DNA from: Planctomycetaceae bacterium
GTDB lineage: Bacteria; Planctomycetota; Planctomycetia; Gemmatales; Gemmataceae
NCBI GenBank assembly: GCA_013823135.1
Contig: PNLP01000030.1
Location: 1 to 64,000, forward strand
DNA length: 64,000 nucleotides
Reading direction: 5' to 3'
Part shown: piece after piece, positions 35,801-45,200 of the stretch
How positions within the stretch are numbered: position 1 is the stretch's first letter
Layout of the letters: every line of letters begins with the position of its first letter
Program-made: the position numbers and the translations under genes
Notes under the pieces: generated by a model
The model's database searches: none
What the model saw: the letters and a program-made list of their open reading frames with translations, nothing else
What the model was told of the DNA's origin: nothing

Positions 35801-38800
35801 CGTCACGCCTCGTACTCCTCGCCCACCGATTGCGCCCGAGAATGGGCGAGCCGCGTCTGTCATGACGCGGGTTACAACCGAGTCCACCCGTGCCATCAAT
35901 GGCACCGCTCGCCAAAATCCCGCCAGAGTTAACGGTATGAACGATTCCGATCCGAACGCGCTCGCACAGGCGTTACTGATGACGCAGCAAAGCCTTGCCT
36001 CGCTCCAGAGAATGCAGGAGCAGACCGCCTCGCTACACAAGCAATTCCTGGAATCGCAGGAAGCCGCCCAACGCACGCTTCAATCGTTAGTTGAGCAGCA
36101 GCAAACGCTCCTGCTCTCGGGTCTGGGTAACGGCGTTCCTCTGCCCACGCCCGCGGTTGTTCCTCAACGGGTCGCACCTCCGCCTCCGGCCGCCGTGGCC
36201 CCGCCGCCCCCACCGGCGCGAGTCGCCGCGCCTTCTCCGGCCAAGCCCGCGCCGGTAGCGATCATTCACGCCCCGGTCGTGGCAAAGCCCAAGCCGGCAG
36301 CCGACGATCGCATCGCCGCGACGCTTTTGGCGGTGGTGTCGGAGAAGACGGGTTACCCGGTGGAGAGTCTGGACCTGTCGCTGTCGCTGGACGCGGACCT
36401 CGGGGTCGATTCCATCAAGCGTGTCGAGATCCTCTCGACGCTTCAGGAACGCCTACCCGACGCTCCCCACGTGAAGCCCGAGCACCTCGGCACACTCCAC
36501 ACACTCCGCGATGTCGCCAACTTCATCGCCGGACCCGCAAACGGAGCAGCGTCTTTCACGGATTCCAAGGAAATGATGGCGTTGCCCAAGTCCGGTCCCG
36601 CCACAGGTTCGCCTCGTTCCTCGCCGCCAACGGTCGCGGAAACGAACCCGGTTCACACCGTCTCCGCGCAGGAGGTTGAAGCAGTACCAGGAAAAAAGCG
36701 GCAAACTGATGTGACCCGTAACCCCGGGGCAGGGTCGCTTCCGCCTCCGGCGAGCGTGATTGGGACGGATCGAGTCGATCGCAGCATCCTGCAAACGGTG
36801 GATCTCGACCCGAGCATTGCCCGCCCCCCGGTCTCGCTCACGCCTGGCAGCGACTTCTGGGTCGTGGGCGACCCCGATGCGCTGACCGAAACCGTGGTCG
36901 CCACATTGATCGAGCGTGGAGTCGTCCCCACCGCCTTCGCGTGGACCGACCCGCACTCGACGGAATTGCCAGCGGCGATTGCAGGATTGTTATTGCTCGC
37001 CCCCGCTGCACCTGGAGCCGAGTCGGGGCTGAACCGCAAGGCGTTCGAGTGGTTGAAACTGGCCGGGCCACGGTTGCGGCAATCGCTCCGTTCGGGGCCG
37101 GCGGTCTTTGTCACGGTGGCCCGGCTCGACGGCGCGTTCGGTCTCGCGAATCTTTCGCCTGACACCGACCCCACGGCCGGCGGACTGGCCGGGTTAGCCA
37201 AGACGGCCCGCCACGAGTGGCCCGAGTTGCACTGCAAGGCGATCGACCTCTCGCCGGAAGTGTCCGTTTCGCAGGGTGCCGCAGCAATTGCCGAGGAAGT
37301 GTTTTCCGTTGGGCCTACCGAGGTCGGTATCTCACCGACGCACCGGTGTAGCCTCGATCTGGCTCACACGGGCCGACGACCGGGAGCACAACTGATCAAA
37401 CTCGGCAAGAAGGATGTCATCCTCGTCACCGGCGGAGCACGGGGCGTGACAGCCGAGGTCGCGGTTTCCCTGGCCGAGACGTATTCCGCCACCGTGATTC
37501 TCACGGGCCGTACCGCGATGCCCGGGGCAGAACCCGAGTGGCTCTCGGGGCTCACCGAAGAGGCGGAACTCAAGAAGGCGATTTCGGTCTATCTGGGATC
37601 GGAAGGCGGCCCCCGACAGGTGGGCGAATACTACGCGAAACTGATGGCGTTACGTGAGGTTCGTCACACTATTGAACGCATCGGGCAGACCGGAGCGAAG
37701 GTCGCGTACTTCTCGGTGAACATCACCGATCGGGCCGCAGTTACCGACATGATCCAGAAGGTGCGAGGAACGTACGGCCCGATCACGGCTGTCGTCCACG
37801 GTGCGGGCGTACTCGCCGACAAGCGGATCGAGGATCTCGCGGGCGAACAGTTCGACCGAGTTTACACGACGAAGGTGGACGGGCTTCGCAACGTGCTCGA
37901 CAACCTCGCCGGGAACGATCTCAAGGCACTGGTGCTGTTCAGTTCGACGACAGCGAGGCTCGGCCGCACGGGTCAGGTTGCCTACGCGTGTGCCAACGAA
38001 GTGTTGAACAAGACGGCTCAGGTCGAATCGCGCCGCCGGCCAAACTGCCGCGTGGTTGCGATCAACTGGGGACCGTGGGAAGGGGGAATGGTAACCCCGG
38101 GGCTCAAGAAGGTATTCGAGTCGGAAGGCGTGGGGCTCATTCCGTTGCTGGAAGGGGCTGTCTTCCTGGTGCAAGAACTCAGTGCCGGGAAGTCGGTCGA
38201 GGTGGTCGCGCTGGGCAAGCCACGCACGGGTGGTAGTGGTTCGGGAAGCGTGAAGATGCCTCCGCTCATTTCGGCATCGGCCACACCCGCACGCGGTTCA
38301 CCTGCCCTGGGGGCCGCCAGCAGCACCTCGACGCCCGAGATGACGGTCGCGTTCGAGCGAACGGTGGACTCGACAACGCATCCGATCTTGAAGTCGCACG
38401 TCATCGACGGCAAGGCCGTGCTTCCGATGGCTCTCCATCTGGAGTGGCTGGCTCACGCTGCACTTCATGGCAACCCCGGTCTGGTCTTCCACGGGTTCAA
38501 CGATCTGCGTGTGACGAGTGGCGTGCAGATTGAACCATCCGCCTCGATCCAACTCCGGGCGTTCGCGGGCAAGGGCGTGAAACACGACAAGACACTCGTT
38601 GTTCCTGTCCAGCTTCGCAGCAAGCGGAAGGATGGCCGCGAGGCAGTTCACTCGCGGGCCGAGATCGTGCTGGTGGCGGGCCTTCCCTCGGCTCCGCCGG
38701 CCGATGCCCCACCAAGCGTGAAACCCGTCTCGTACCCCGTCGCGCAGGCCTACCGCGAACTGCTGTTCCACGGGAACGCCATGCGTGGAATCGAGCGGAT

Positions 38801-39194
38801 CGACGGAGTCTCGGAATCGGCGTTCATCGGAACTGCCACACGCGCTCCTTCGCCAGCCGACTGGTTCCTGTCGCCAGTGCGTTCGTCGTGGTTAGCCGAC
38901 CCGCTGGTGCTGGACGCGAGCTTCCAGATGATGATCCTCTGGACGCAGGCCCAGCACGAGACCGGCTCACTGCCGTGTTTCGCGGCGCGTTACCGCCAGT
39001 TTCGCAAGACGTTCCCGACGAGCTCGACAAAGATCGTCATCCGCGTGCGGCGCGACGATGGCACCTTCGCCCGTGCGGACATCGACTACCTCGACGCGGA
39101 CGGCCGCGTGATCGCCCAGATGCAGGATTACGAGTGCATCATGGAGAAGAACCTGAACGAGGCGTTCCGCAAGAACCAACTCGCGCGGTCGTAA
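32838..39194 (+). CDS. pfaA: PfaA-like PUFA-synthase subunit (KS-AT-ACP-KR-DH), single ACP
   Basis: 2118 residues. The ketosynthase (about 8-460) is complete, with C232 in VDAACASSL, H367 in EAHGTGTRVGD and H414 in IGHTKAAAG. The acyltransferase (about 615-920) has FPGQGSQAVG and S722 in GHSYGEL. A coiled-coil/Pro-Ala linker (about 1030-1155) leads to one acyl carrier domain, with S1192 in LGVDSIKRVEIL, the exact motif of PUFA-synthase ACPs. The ketoreductase has TGGARG at 1531-1536 and Y1716. The C-terminal double-hotdog dehydratase has H1854 in SHVIDGKAVLPM and D2026. Described PfaA proteins carry several tandem ACPs; here only one is found. Cytoplasmic megasynthase working with PfaC and PfaD. 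Confidence 0.92.
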   Translation: MQTPVNNSPLAIVGIGCLFPKAAGPGFFWANVKQGVDCIGEVPATHWNPAEYFDADPKAPDMTYARRGGFLDVVDFNPLEFGIAPRDIEATDTTQLLGLVAAKQALTDAGIRFADRRPEPAIGEGAVTLTPEPRQAVPGIDRSRVSVILGVTGTLELVIPLGARLGHPKWKQAMRDAGIPADRIDDAAARIAESYVPWQENSFPGLLGNVVAGRIANRLDLGGTNCVVDAACASSLSAVHLAAMELQTGRADVVVTGGCDTFNDIFMYMCFSKTPALSPSGNARPFDANGDGTILGEGLGMVVLKRLKDAEAAGDTIYAVIRGIGSSSDGKGNAIYAPSAEGQRRCLRNAYANAGISPDTIELVEAHGTGTRVGDATEVTALTEVYSAASGGANRSAPGRPWAALGSVKSQIGHTKAAAGAASLIKVALALNFKVLPPTIKVTQPVEPLGNADSPFYVNTVMRPWLPRKEHPRRAALSAFGFGGSNFHAVLEEYGPAKTDLDWDGSVEIVAIGADTPQQLVAELEKLGAKIHPSPMPLEGPPASTNWASFARFAERSRSTFDVLSPCRLTFAAHRTLTDLPKLLSGAKARLVADTESTGWDTPEGAYYGRGPEVGSLAVLFPGQGSQAVGMLRDLACLFPEVLDSLAEANRASQSLDESDSRRLSDRIYPPTSFDPDARKRQDAELRDTMNAQPALGAVSFGAWQVLSDRFGVMAGAFAGHSYGELVALAAAGRYSPADLFNLSRLRGRLMGERRPGDPGTMLAVLAPLASIEAAIAEHKLDVVIANRNGPKQSVVSGSTAEIERAQQAFTTAKMKSVRLPVAAAFHSPFVADAAAPFLTALERVEFGRGTVPVFSNTTASPYPADSVAAQTLLANQLAKPVAFVEQIRAMAAAGVRTFLEVGPGSVLTKLTEAITEEAKIAGVEAFSLDASGGKQPGVLDLGRVLARLAARGHRVELAAWEAGSRCRPPRLSTGKPGMTIPLTGANYVTPRTPRPPIAPENGRAASVMTRVTTESTRAINGTARQNPARVNGMNDSDPNALAQALLMTQQSLASLQRMQEQTASLHKQFLESQEAAQRTLQSLVEQQQTLLLSGLGNGVPLPTPAVVPQRVAPPPPAAVAPPPPPARVAAPSPAKPAPVAIIHAPVVAKPKPAADDRIAATLLAVVSEKTGYPVESLDLSLSLDADLGVDSIKRVEILSTLQERLPDAPHVKPEHLGTLHTLRDVANFIAGPANGAASFTDSKEMMALPKSGPATGSPRSSPPTVAETNPVHTVSAQEVEAVPGKKRQTDVTRNPGAGSLPPPASVIGTDRVDRSILQTVDLDPSIARPPVSLTPGSDFWVVGDPDALTETVVATLIERGVVPTAFAWTDPHSTELPAAIAGLLLLAPAAPGAESGLNRKAFEWLKLAGPRLRQSLRSGPAVFVTVARLDGAFGLANLSPDTDPTAGGLAGLAKTARHEWPELHCKAIDLSPEVSVSQGAAAIAEEVFSVGPTEVGISPTHRCSLDLAHTGRRPGAQLIKLGKKDVILVTGGARGVTAEVAVSLAETYSATVILTGRTAMPGAEPEWLSGLTEEAELKKAISVYLGSEGGPRQVGEYYAKLMALREVRHTIERIGQTGAKVAYFSVNITDRAAVTDMIQKVRGTYGPITAVVHGAGVLADKRIEDLAGEQFDRVYTTKVDGLRNVLDNLAGNDLKALVLFSSTTARLGRTGQVAYACANEVLNKTAQVESRRRPNCRVVAINWGPWEGGMVTPGLKKVFESEGVGLIPLLEGAVFLVQELSAGKSVEVVALGKPRTGGSGSGSVKMPPLISASATPARGSPALGAASSTSTPEMTVAFERTVDSTTHPILKSHVIDGKAVLPMALHLEWLAHAALHGNPGLVFHGFNDLRVTSGVQIEPSASIQLRAFAGKGVKHDKTLVVPVQLRSKRKDGREAVHSRAEIVLVAGLPSAPPADAPPSVKPVSYPVAQAYRELLFHGNAMRGIERIDGVSESAFIGTATRAPSPADWFLSPVRSSWLADPLVLDASFQMMILWTQAQHETGSLPCFAARYRQFRKTFPTSSTKIVIRVRRDDGTFARADIDYLDADGRVIAQMQDYECIMEKNLNEAFRKNQLARS

Positions 39195-39203
39195 TCATTC
39201 CAC

Positions 39204-39266
39204 GTTTAGCGTCAGCCCCAGCGGGGCTGCGCCAACTGCGCAGCCCCGCTGGGGCTGACGCTAAAC
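39204..39266. repeat. Perfect 28-base-arm palindrome between pfaA and pfaC
   Basis: GTTTAGCGTCAGCCCCAGCG plus GGGCTGCG, then CCAACTG, then the exact inverse ending GGGGCTGACGCTAAAC. It occupies most of the 88-base gap. A stem this strong could reduce transcription or protect the upstream message, so expression of pfaA and pfaC may be unequal. Confidence 0.9.
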
Positions 39267-39282
39267 CCTACATTCCACGCTG

Positions 39283-42200
39283 ATGACCGATCGTATTGCC
39301 ATCGTGTCCGTTGCTGGTCGGTTCCCTGGGTGCGGGGCCGACCTCGGCCGGTTTTGGGAGAACGTCGCCGGGGCCGCGGATTGCTCGCGCGAAGTGCCAC
39401 CCGATCGCTGGATTCTTCCGCCGGGGCGTTGCACCGATCCACGCATCGCCAACCCGGACACGGTCTACTCCACCCGAGGCTACTACCTCGACCAGTTCCT
39501 CCCGGACCTGACCGACCTCGATCTCGACCTCGGGCTCGTCGGGCAACTCGACCCGCTCTTTCAGCTCGTCCTCGACACCGGCAACCGGGCGTGGCGTGAA
39601 GCCCGCACCGACAAGCTCGATCGCTCCCGCGTCGGCATCGTCCTCGGCAACATCTGCCTGCCGACCGACGGGTCGTCCGACCTGTGCCGGGAAATCCTCG
39701 GGCAGAAGGTGGGGTTGCACGCAAGTGCCGGGACGCATCCGCTGAACCGCTACGTCGCGGGGTTGCCGGCCGGGTTGCTCGCCCGCGGGCTTCGCCTGGG
39801 GCTCGGAAGTTACACCCTCGACGCGGCGTGTGCCTCCTCGCTGTACGCGATCAAACTCGCGGCCGACGAACTGATTGCCGGGCGGGCCGATGCCATGCTC
39901 GCCGGCGGGTGCTCGCGGCCCGACTGCCAGTACACGCAGATGGGGTTCGCACAACTTCGCGCGCTCTCCGTGTCCGGGCGATGCGGGCCGTTCGACACGC
40001 GGGCCGATGGCCTGATGGTCGGCGAGGGTGCGGGCGTCTTCGTGCTGAAGCGGCTCACGGATGCTCTGCGGCAAGGCGACCGGGTTCTCGGCGTCATCGC
40101 GAGCGTAGGGCTCTCGAACGACATGCACGGAAACCTCCTTGCTCCCGCGAAGGAAGGCCAACTCCGCGCGATGCGTCGGGCGTATCAGCTCGCCGAGTGG
40201 GAACCGACCGACGTGGACATGATCGAATGCCACGCGACGGGAACGCCCGTCGGCGATGCGATCGAGTTCGATAGCCTGCGTGAACTCTGGGGCGAATCGG
40301 GCTGGGTTCCGGGACAGTGCCCCATCGGGTCCGTCAAGTCCACGGTCGGGCACTTGCTCACCGGCGCTGGCGCTGCGGCGCTCACCAAGGTGTTGCTCGC
40401 GATTCGGGCCGAGATGCTTCCCCCGCAAGCGAACTTCGCAACGCCGGCTCACGGACTGCGCTACGCCAACGGCCCTTTCAAGGTGCTGACAAAGCCGGAG
40501 AAGTGGGAGCGGCGGGTCGCCCACGAGCCACGGCGTGCGGCGGTCAGCGGCTTCGGCTTCGGCGGCGTGAACGCTCACCTCTTGCTGGAAGAGTGGACGC
40601 GCATTCCGAGCAGGAAGGTCAGCACATCGACGGACTCGCAGATCGTCGCGATGGCCCACAGGGCAAGGTGGAAGCCCCCAACGCACCCCGGGACTTCTCC
40701 GGTTGCCGCGATCCCGGTTGCGATCGTCGGAATTGGGTCGCATTTCGGTTCGGCCGACTCCACGCGGGCGTTTCAGGAACGCACGCTCTCCGGCGATCCC
40801 GGCACGCCCACTCCCAAAGTGAACGGCTGGAAACTGGCGAACGCGTCATCGCCCGCGGGTTTCGGCATCGAGGAACTGCAACTCCCGACCGACCGGTTCC
40901 GAATTCCACCGAAGGAACTGGAAGAGACGCTGCCGCAACAATTGCTGATGCTGAAGGTCGCAGCCGCGGCCCTCGACGATTGCCGGGCACGGGTCGCGTT
41001 CCCGGCTGGCGACGCCCCCACCACGGGCGTCTTCGTTGGCCTCGGACTCGATCCCAACACGACGAACTACCACCTGCGCTGGGCGGTTCTGGCTCAGGAG
41101 TCAGGAGTCGGGAGTCAGTCATCCGCTTCGATCTGTCCGCCGCTTTCCGCGAACCGCACGATGGGGGCACTCGGGAGTGTCGCCGCGAGCCGAATCGCCC
41201 GGACGTTCCACGTGGGTGGGCCGAGCCACACCGTCTGTAGCGAGGAAGCATCGGCCGCGCGAGCGGTCGAACTCGGCGTGCGGGCGTTGCAAAGCGGCGA
41301 GCTAGACCGCGTGATTGTCGGCGGGGTCGATCTGGCGTGCGATCCGCGAACGGTGTTGCCGGGCAAGGTGAAGACGCCGGGCGAAGGCGCTGCCGCGTTC
41401 GTGATGAAGCGACTCGAAGACGCCGAACGGGACGGGGATCGCATCTACGCGACCATTCGCGGCATCGGCGTGGCAACCGACGCGCGAACGGCCCTGGAGC
41501 GGGCCGAGCACGACGCGGCCGACCTGTACGAAACCGCCGTCCGGTTCAACGCGGTTCACGACATCGGCGAAGCGGGTGCAGCATCGGCCGCGGCATCGCT
41601 GGTCAAGGCGTGCGTGGGACTGTGGCAGGAAGTGCAGCCCGACCCGGCGCGATTCTGGTTGCGTGATCGCGACGAGAAGCCCCGCCGGGCCAAGGTGACC
41701 GCCAGCGGAGCCGATGGCACGCACTTCGCCATTCTGCTCGAAGAACAACCCAAGAAGCCCGGCGAGATCACGCCCAACCCGGAATTCTCGCAGCCGCTGG
41801 GGGCACGGCTCGAAGGCGTGTTCCTCGTCGATGGCGACTCGCCGGCCACGTTGCTCGCAGCGATTGAGCGGTTGGCGGCGTTCGTGAAGCGGGCCATCCC
41901 CGAGCCGCAAGTCACGACGCCGGGCCGGTCGAGCCTCGACACGAGTTTCGTGCTGGGGAAGCCACTTCAGCAGCCGAAGAACATCGAATCGCTCGCACGG
42001 GAGTGGTTCCGCGAAACGCCCCCGAACCGCGTTCAGAAACTCGCCGTTTCGTTCGTCGCCCGCACCACCGACGAACTGACCGAGCAAATCGCCTTCGCCA
42101 AAGATTCGCTGACGGCGAATCCCGGCTCGCCGTTCCCGCCCACGGCGAAGCCCGCACTCCGCGACCGCGTCTTCTACTCGCCGCACCCGCTTGGGCCAAA

Positions 42201-45200
42201 GGGGAAGGTCGCGTTCGTCTTCCCCGGTTCGGGGAACCACTTCGACGGAATGGGTCGCGATCTCTCGGCGCAATGGCCCGACGTCCTGCGTCGGCAGCAG
42301 TCTGAGAACGAACTCCTGCGGAGCCAGTTCGCGCCGGACCACTTCTGGACCGGTCGCGCAGCAGAGGCACCACCTCGCGAGATGATGTTCGGGCAGGTGA
42401 CGGTCGGCTCCCTCGTCAGTGACATCGCGGTATCACTGGGGATCCGCTGCGACGCGATGATCGGCCTGAGCCTGGGTGAATCGGCGGGGCTGTTCGGCAT
42501 CCGTGCCTGGCAGACGCGAGATCGCATGTTCCGTCGGATGCAGCAATCCACGCTGTTCGTTTCGGACCTGGCCCCGCCCTACGACGCAGCCCGGAAGCAC
42601 TGGGGAATCTCGGCCGACGACGACGTGGAATGGGTGATCGGAGTCGTGGCCGTTTCGCCCGACGACGTGCTCGCCGTGCTGCGGCCGGGACTTCGTGCGT
42701 ACCTCCTCATCGTGAACACGCCGACGGAATGCGTGATCGGCGGCTTGCGGTCGGACGTAACGAAACTGGCCGTCGTTCTCGGAAAGTCTGTCACCGCGCT
42801 GACCGGCGTCACGCTCGCACACTGCGAGGCCGGGCGTACCGTGGAGATCCCGTACCGGGAGTTGCACACACTCCCAGTCACGGCCCCGAGTGGCACCACG
42901 ATCTACAGCGGGGCGTGGGGCAAGAGCTACAAGCCTGGCGAGAAGACATGCGCCGAGTCCATCACCGCGGGGCTCCTGGCAACGATCGACGTGCCAGCGG
43001 TCATCGAGACCGCGTACCGCGATGGCGTGCGTGCGTTCATCGAGGTGGGGCCGGGGAACTCGTGCGTCCGGATGATCGATGCGATTCTGGGCGATCGACC
43101 ACACATGGCCCGCGCTGCTCACGCGGCGAAGCAGGATGCGGTTTCGCAAATCTTGCGGCTCGTCGCGAACCTCGCGGCCGAGCGCTTGCCGGTCAACCTT
43201 GCCGCGCTCTACGGCACGGAATCGCGCTGCGTCGCTCATCAGGAGAAGGCCGACTCCACCCGCAATTTCGTCGTCATCCCCGTGGGCGGCACCGCGAGCG
43301 TGACCCCGGTGGTTCACGTGCCGGCTTCCGTCACGACGCCCGACCCGAATCTGATCGCGACGCCGATGCCGATCGTGATGCCGACCCCCGTGCCGGTGTT
43401 CGTACCGACGCCGGCACCGGTCCCGATCTTCGATCCGGCGTTGATCGCGACTCCGATGCCACCCGCCGAATCGGCCCCCGCCTCGTCACCTGCATACCAG
43501 GAGGTCGGCGAATGGTATTCGCCAGCGGAAACGGCCGCGAATGTACAGACGCTCGCCATGGAGGCCCAGGCCGCGTTCCTCCGGGTGAACCAGAGCTACA
43601 TCGAAACGGCCGCGGGGATCATTCGATTCCAGACGCAGTTGATCGAGGCCATGTCCTGGCGAGCGGGGGACGTGAGTCCCCTGTTCTCACTTCCAAACAG
43701 GGGACTCACGTCCCCCGCTCGCCAGGATGTGCCCCGTTCGCTCACATACGAGGAGTGCTGTGCGTTCGCTGCGGGGAAGGTCGCGGATGCCCTCGGTGAG
43801 CGGTTCGCGGAAGTGGACACCTTCCCCACGCGCGTTCGCCTGCCGGATGGCCCGCTGCAACTCGTCGATTGCATCACGCTGATCGAAGGCGAGCCGCTCT
43901 CGATGACCAAGGGCCGCGTGGTCACGGAACACACCGTGCGTTCGGATCGGTGGTATCTCGAAGCCGGTCGCATCCCGACCGCGATCTCGGTCGAAGCCGG
44001 ACAAGCCGACCTGTTCCTTTCCGGATACCTCGGCATCGACTTCCAGACTCGCGGGCTGGCGGTCTACCGCTTGCTCGATGCGGTCGTCAGCTTCCAGCGA
44101 GGCCTGCCGAAGCTCGGCGAAAAGATCGTGTACGACATCCACATCGACGAGTTCGTGAAGCAGGGCGACTCGTGGATCTTCCGGTTCTGGTTCGATGGCA
44201 CGATCAACGGTGAACCGTTCATCCGGATGCGGAACGGCGTGGCTGGTTTCTTCACCGCTGCGGCGCTCGCCGCGGGCAAGGGGATCGTTCAGACGACGCT
44301 CGACAAGAAGCAACTGCCGGGCAAGCGGCCGAGCGACTGGCGCGATCTCGTGCCGCAACGCGAATGCTCGCTCTCCCCGGAACAAGTGGATGCACTCCGC
44401 GCCGGCGACCTCGCCACCGCATTCGGCCCCGCGTTCGCGGCGCTGCGATTGCGAACCCCTGCGACGCTTCCGAGCGGAATGCTCAGGCTCGTCGATCGCG
44501 TGCCGCTCATCGACCCGAACGGCGGTCGTTTCGGCATCGGCTTCGTGCGGGCCGAGTTCGACATTCACCCCGACGACTGGTTCCTGACGTGCCACTTCGT
44601 GGACGACATGGTGATGCCCGGCACGCTCATGTACGAGTGCTGCCTGCACACGCTTCGCGTTCTGCTGATGCGAATGGGCTGGGTCGGCGAGGCGGGCGAG
44701 GTGGTGTGCGAGCCGGTGCCGGGGATCGATAGCCGCCTGAAGTGCCGCGGGCAAGTGCTCGCCAGCACGAAGACCGTGACCTACGAAGTGACGGTGAAGG
44801 AAGTGGGTTACCGCCCCGAACCCTATTGCATTGCCGACGCGCTGATGTACGCCGACGGCAAGCCGATCGTCGAAATCACGAACATGACGCTTCGCATGTC
44901 GGGGCTGTCGCGCGAAAAGCTGGAGGGGTATTGGACCACGGTTAGCCGCGACCCGAAGGGGAGCGTGCCAGCGCCAGCCGCGCTCGCCTCCGGCTCGCGG
45001 CTAAACAAAGTTCTTTACGACAAGGCCAAGATCCTCGCGTACTCGAACGGCAAGCCATCGGAAGCGTTCGGCGAGCCGTACACGATCTTCGACAACGATA
45101 GCATCATCGCGCGGTTGCCCGGTCCGCCGTTCCAGTTCCTGGATTGCGTCACGGATGTCACGGGCGAGCCGTTCGTGATGAAAGCCGGCGCGGCGTGCGA

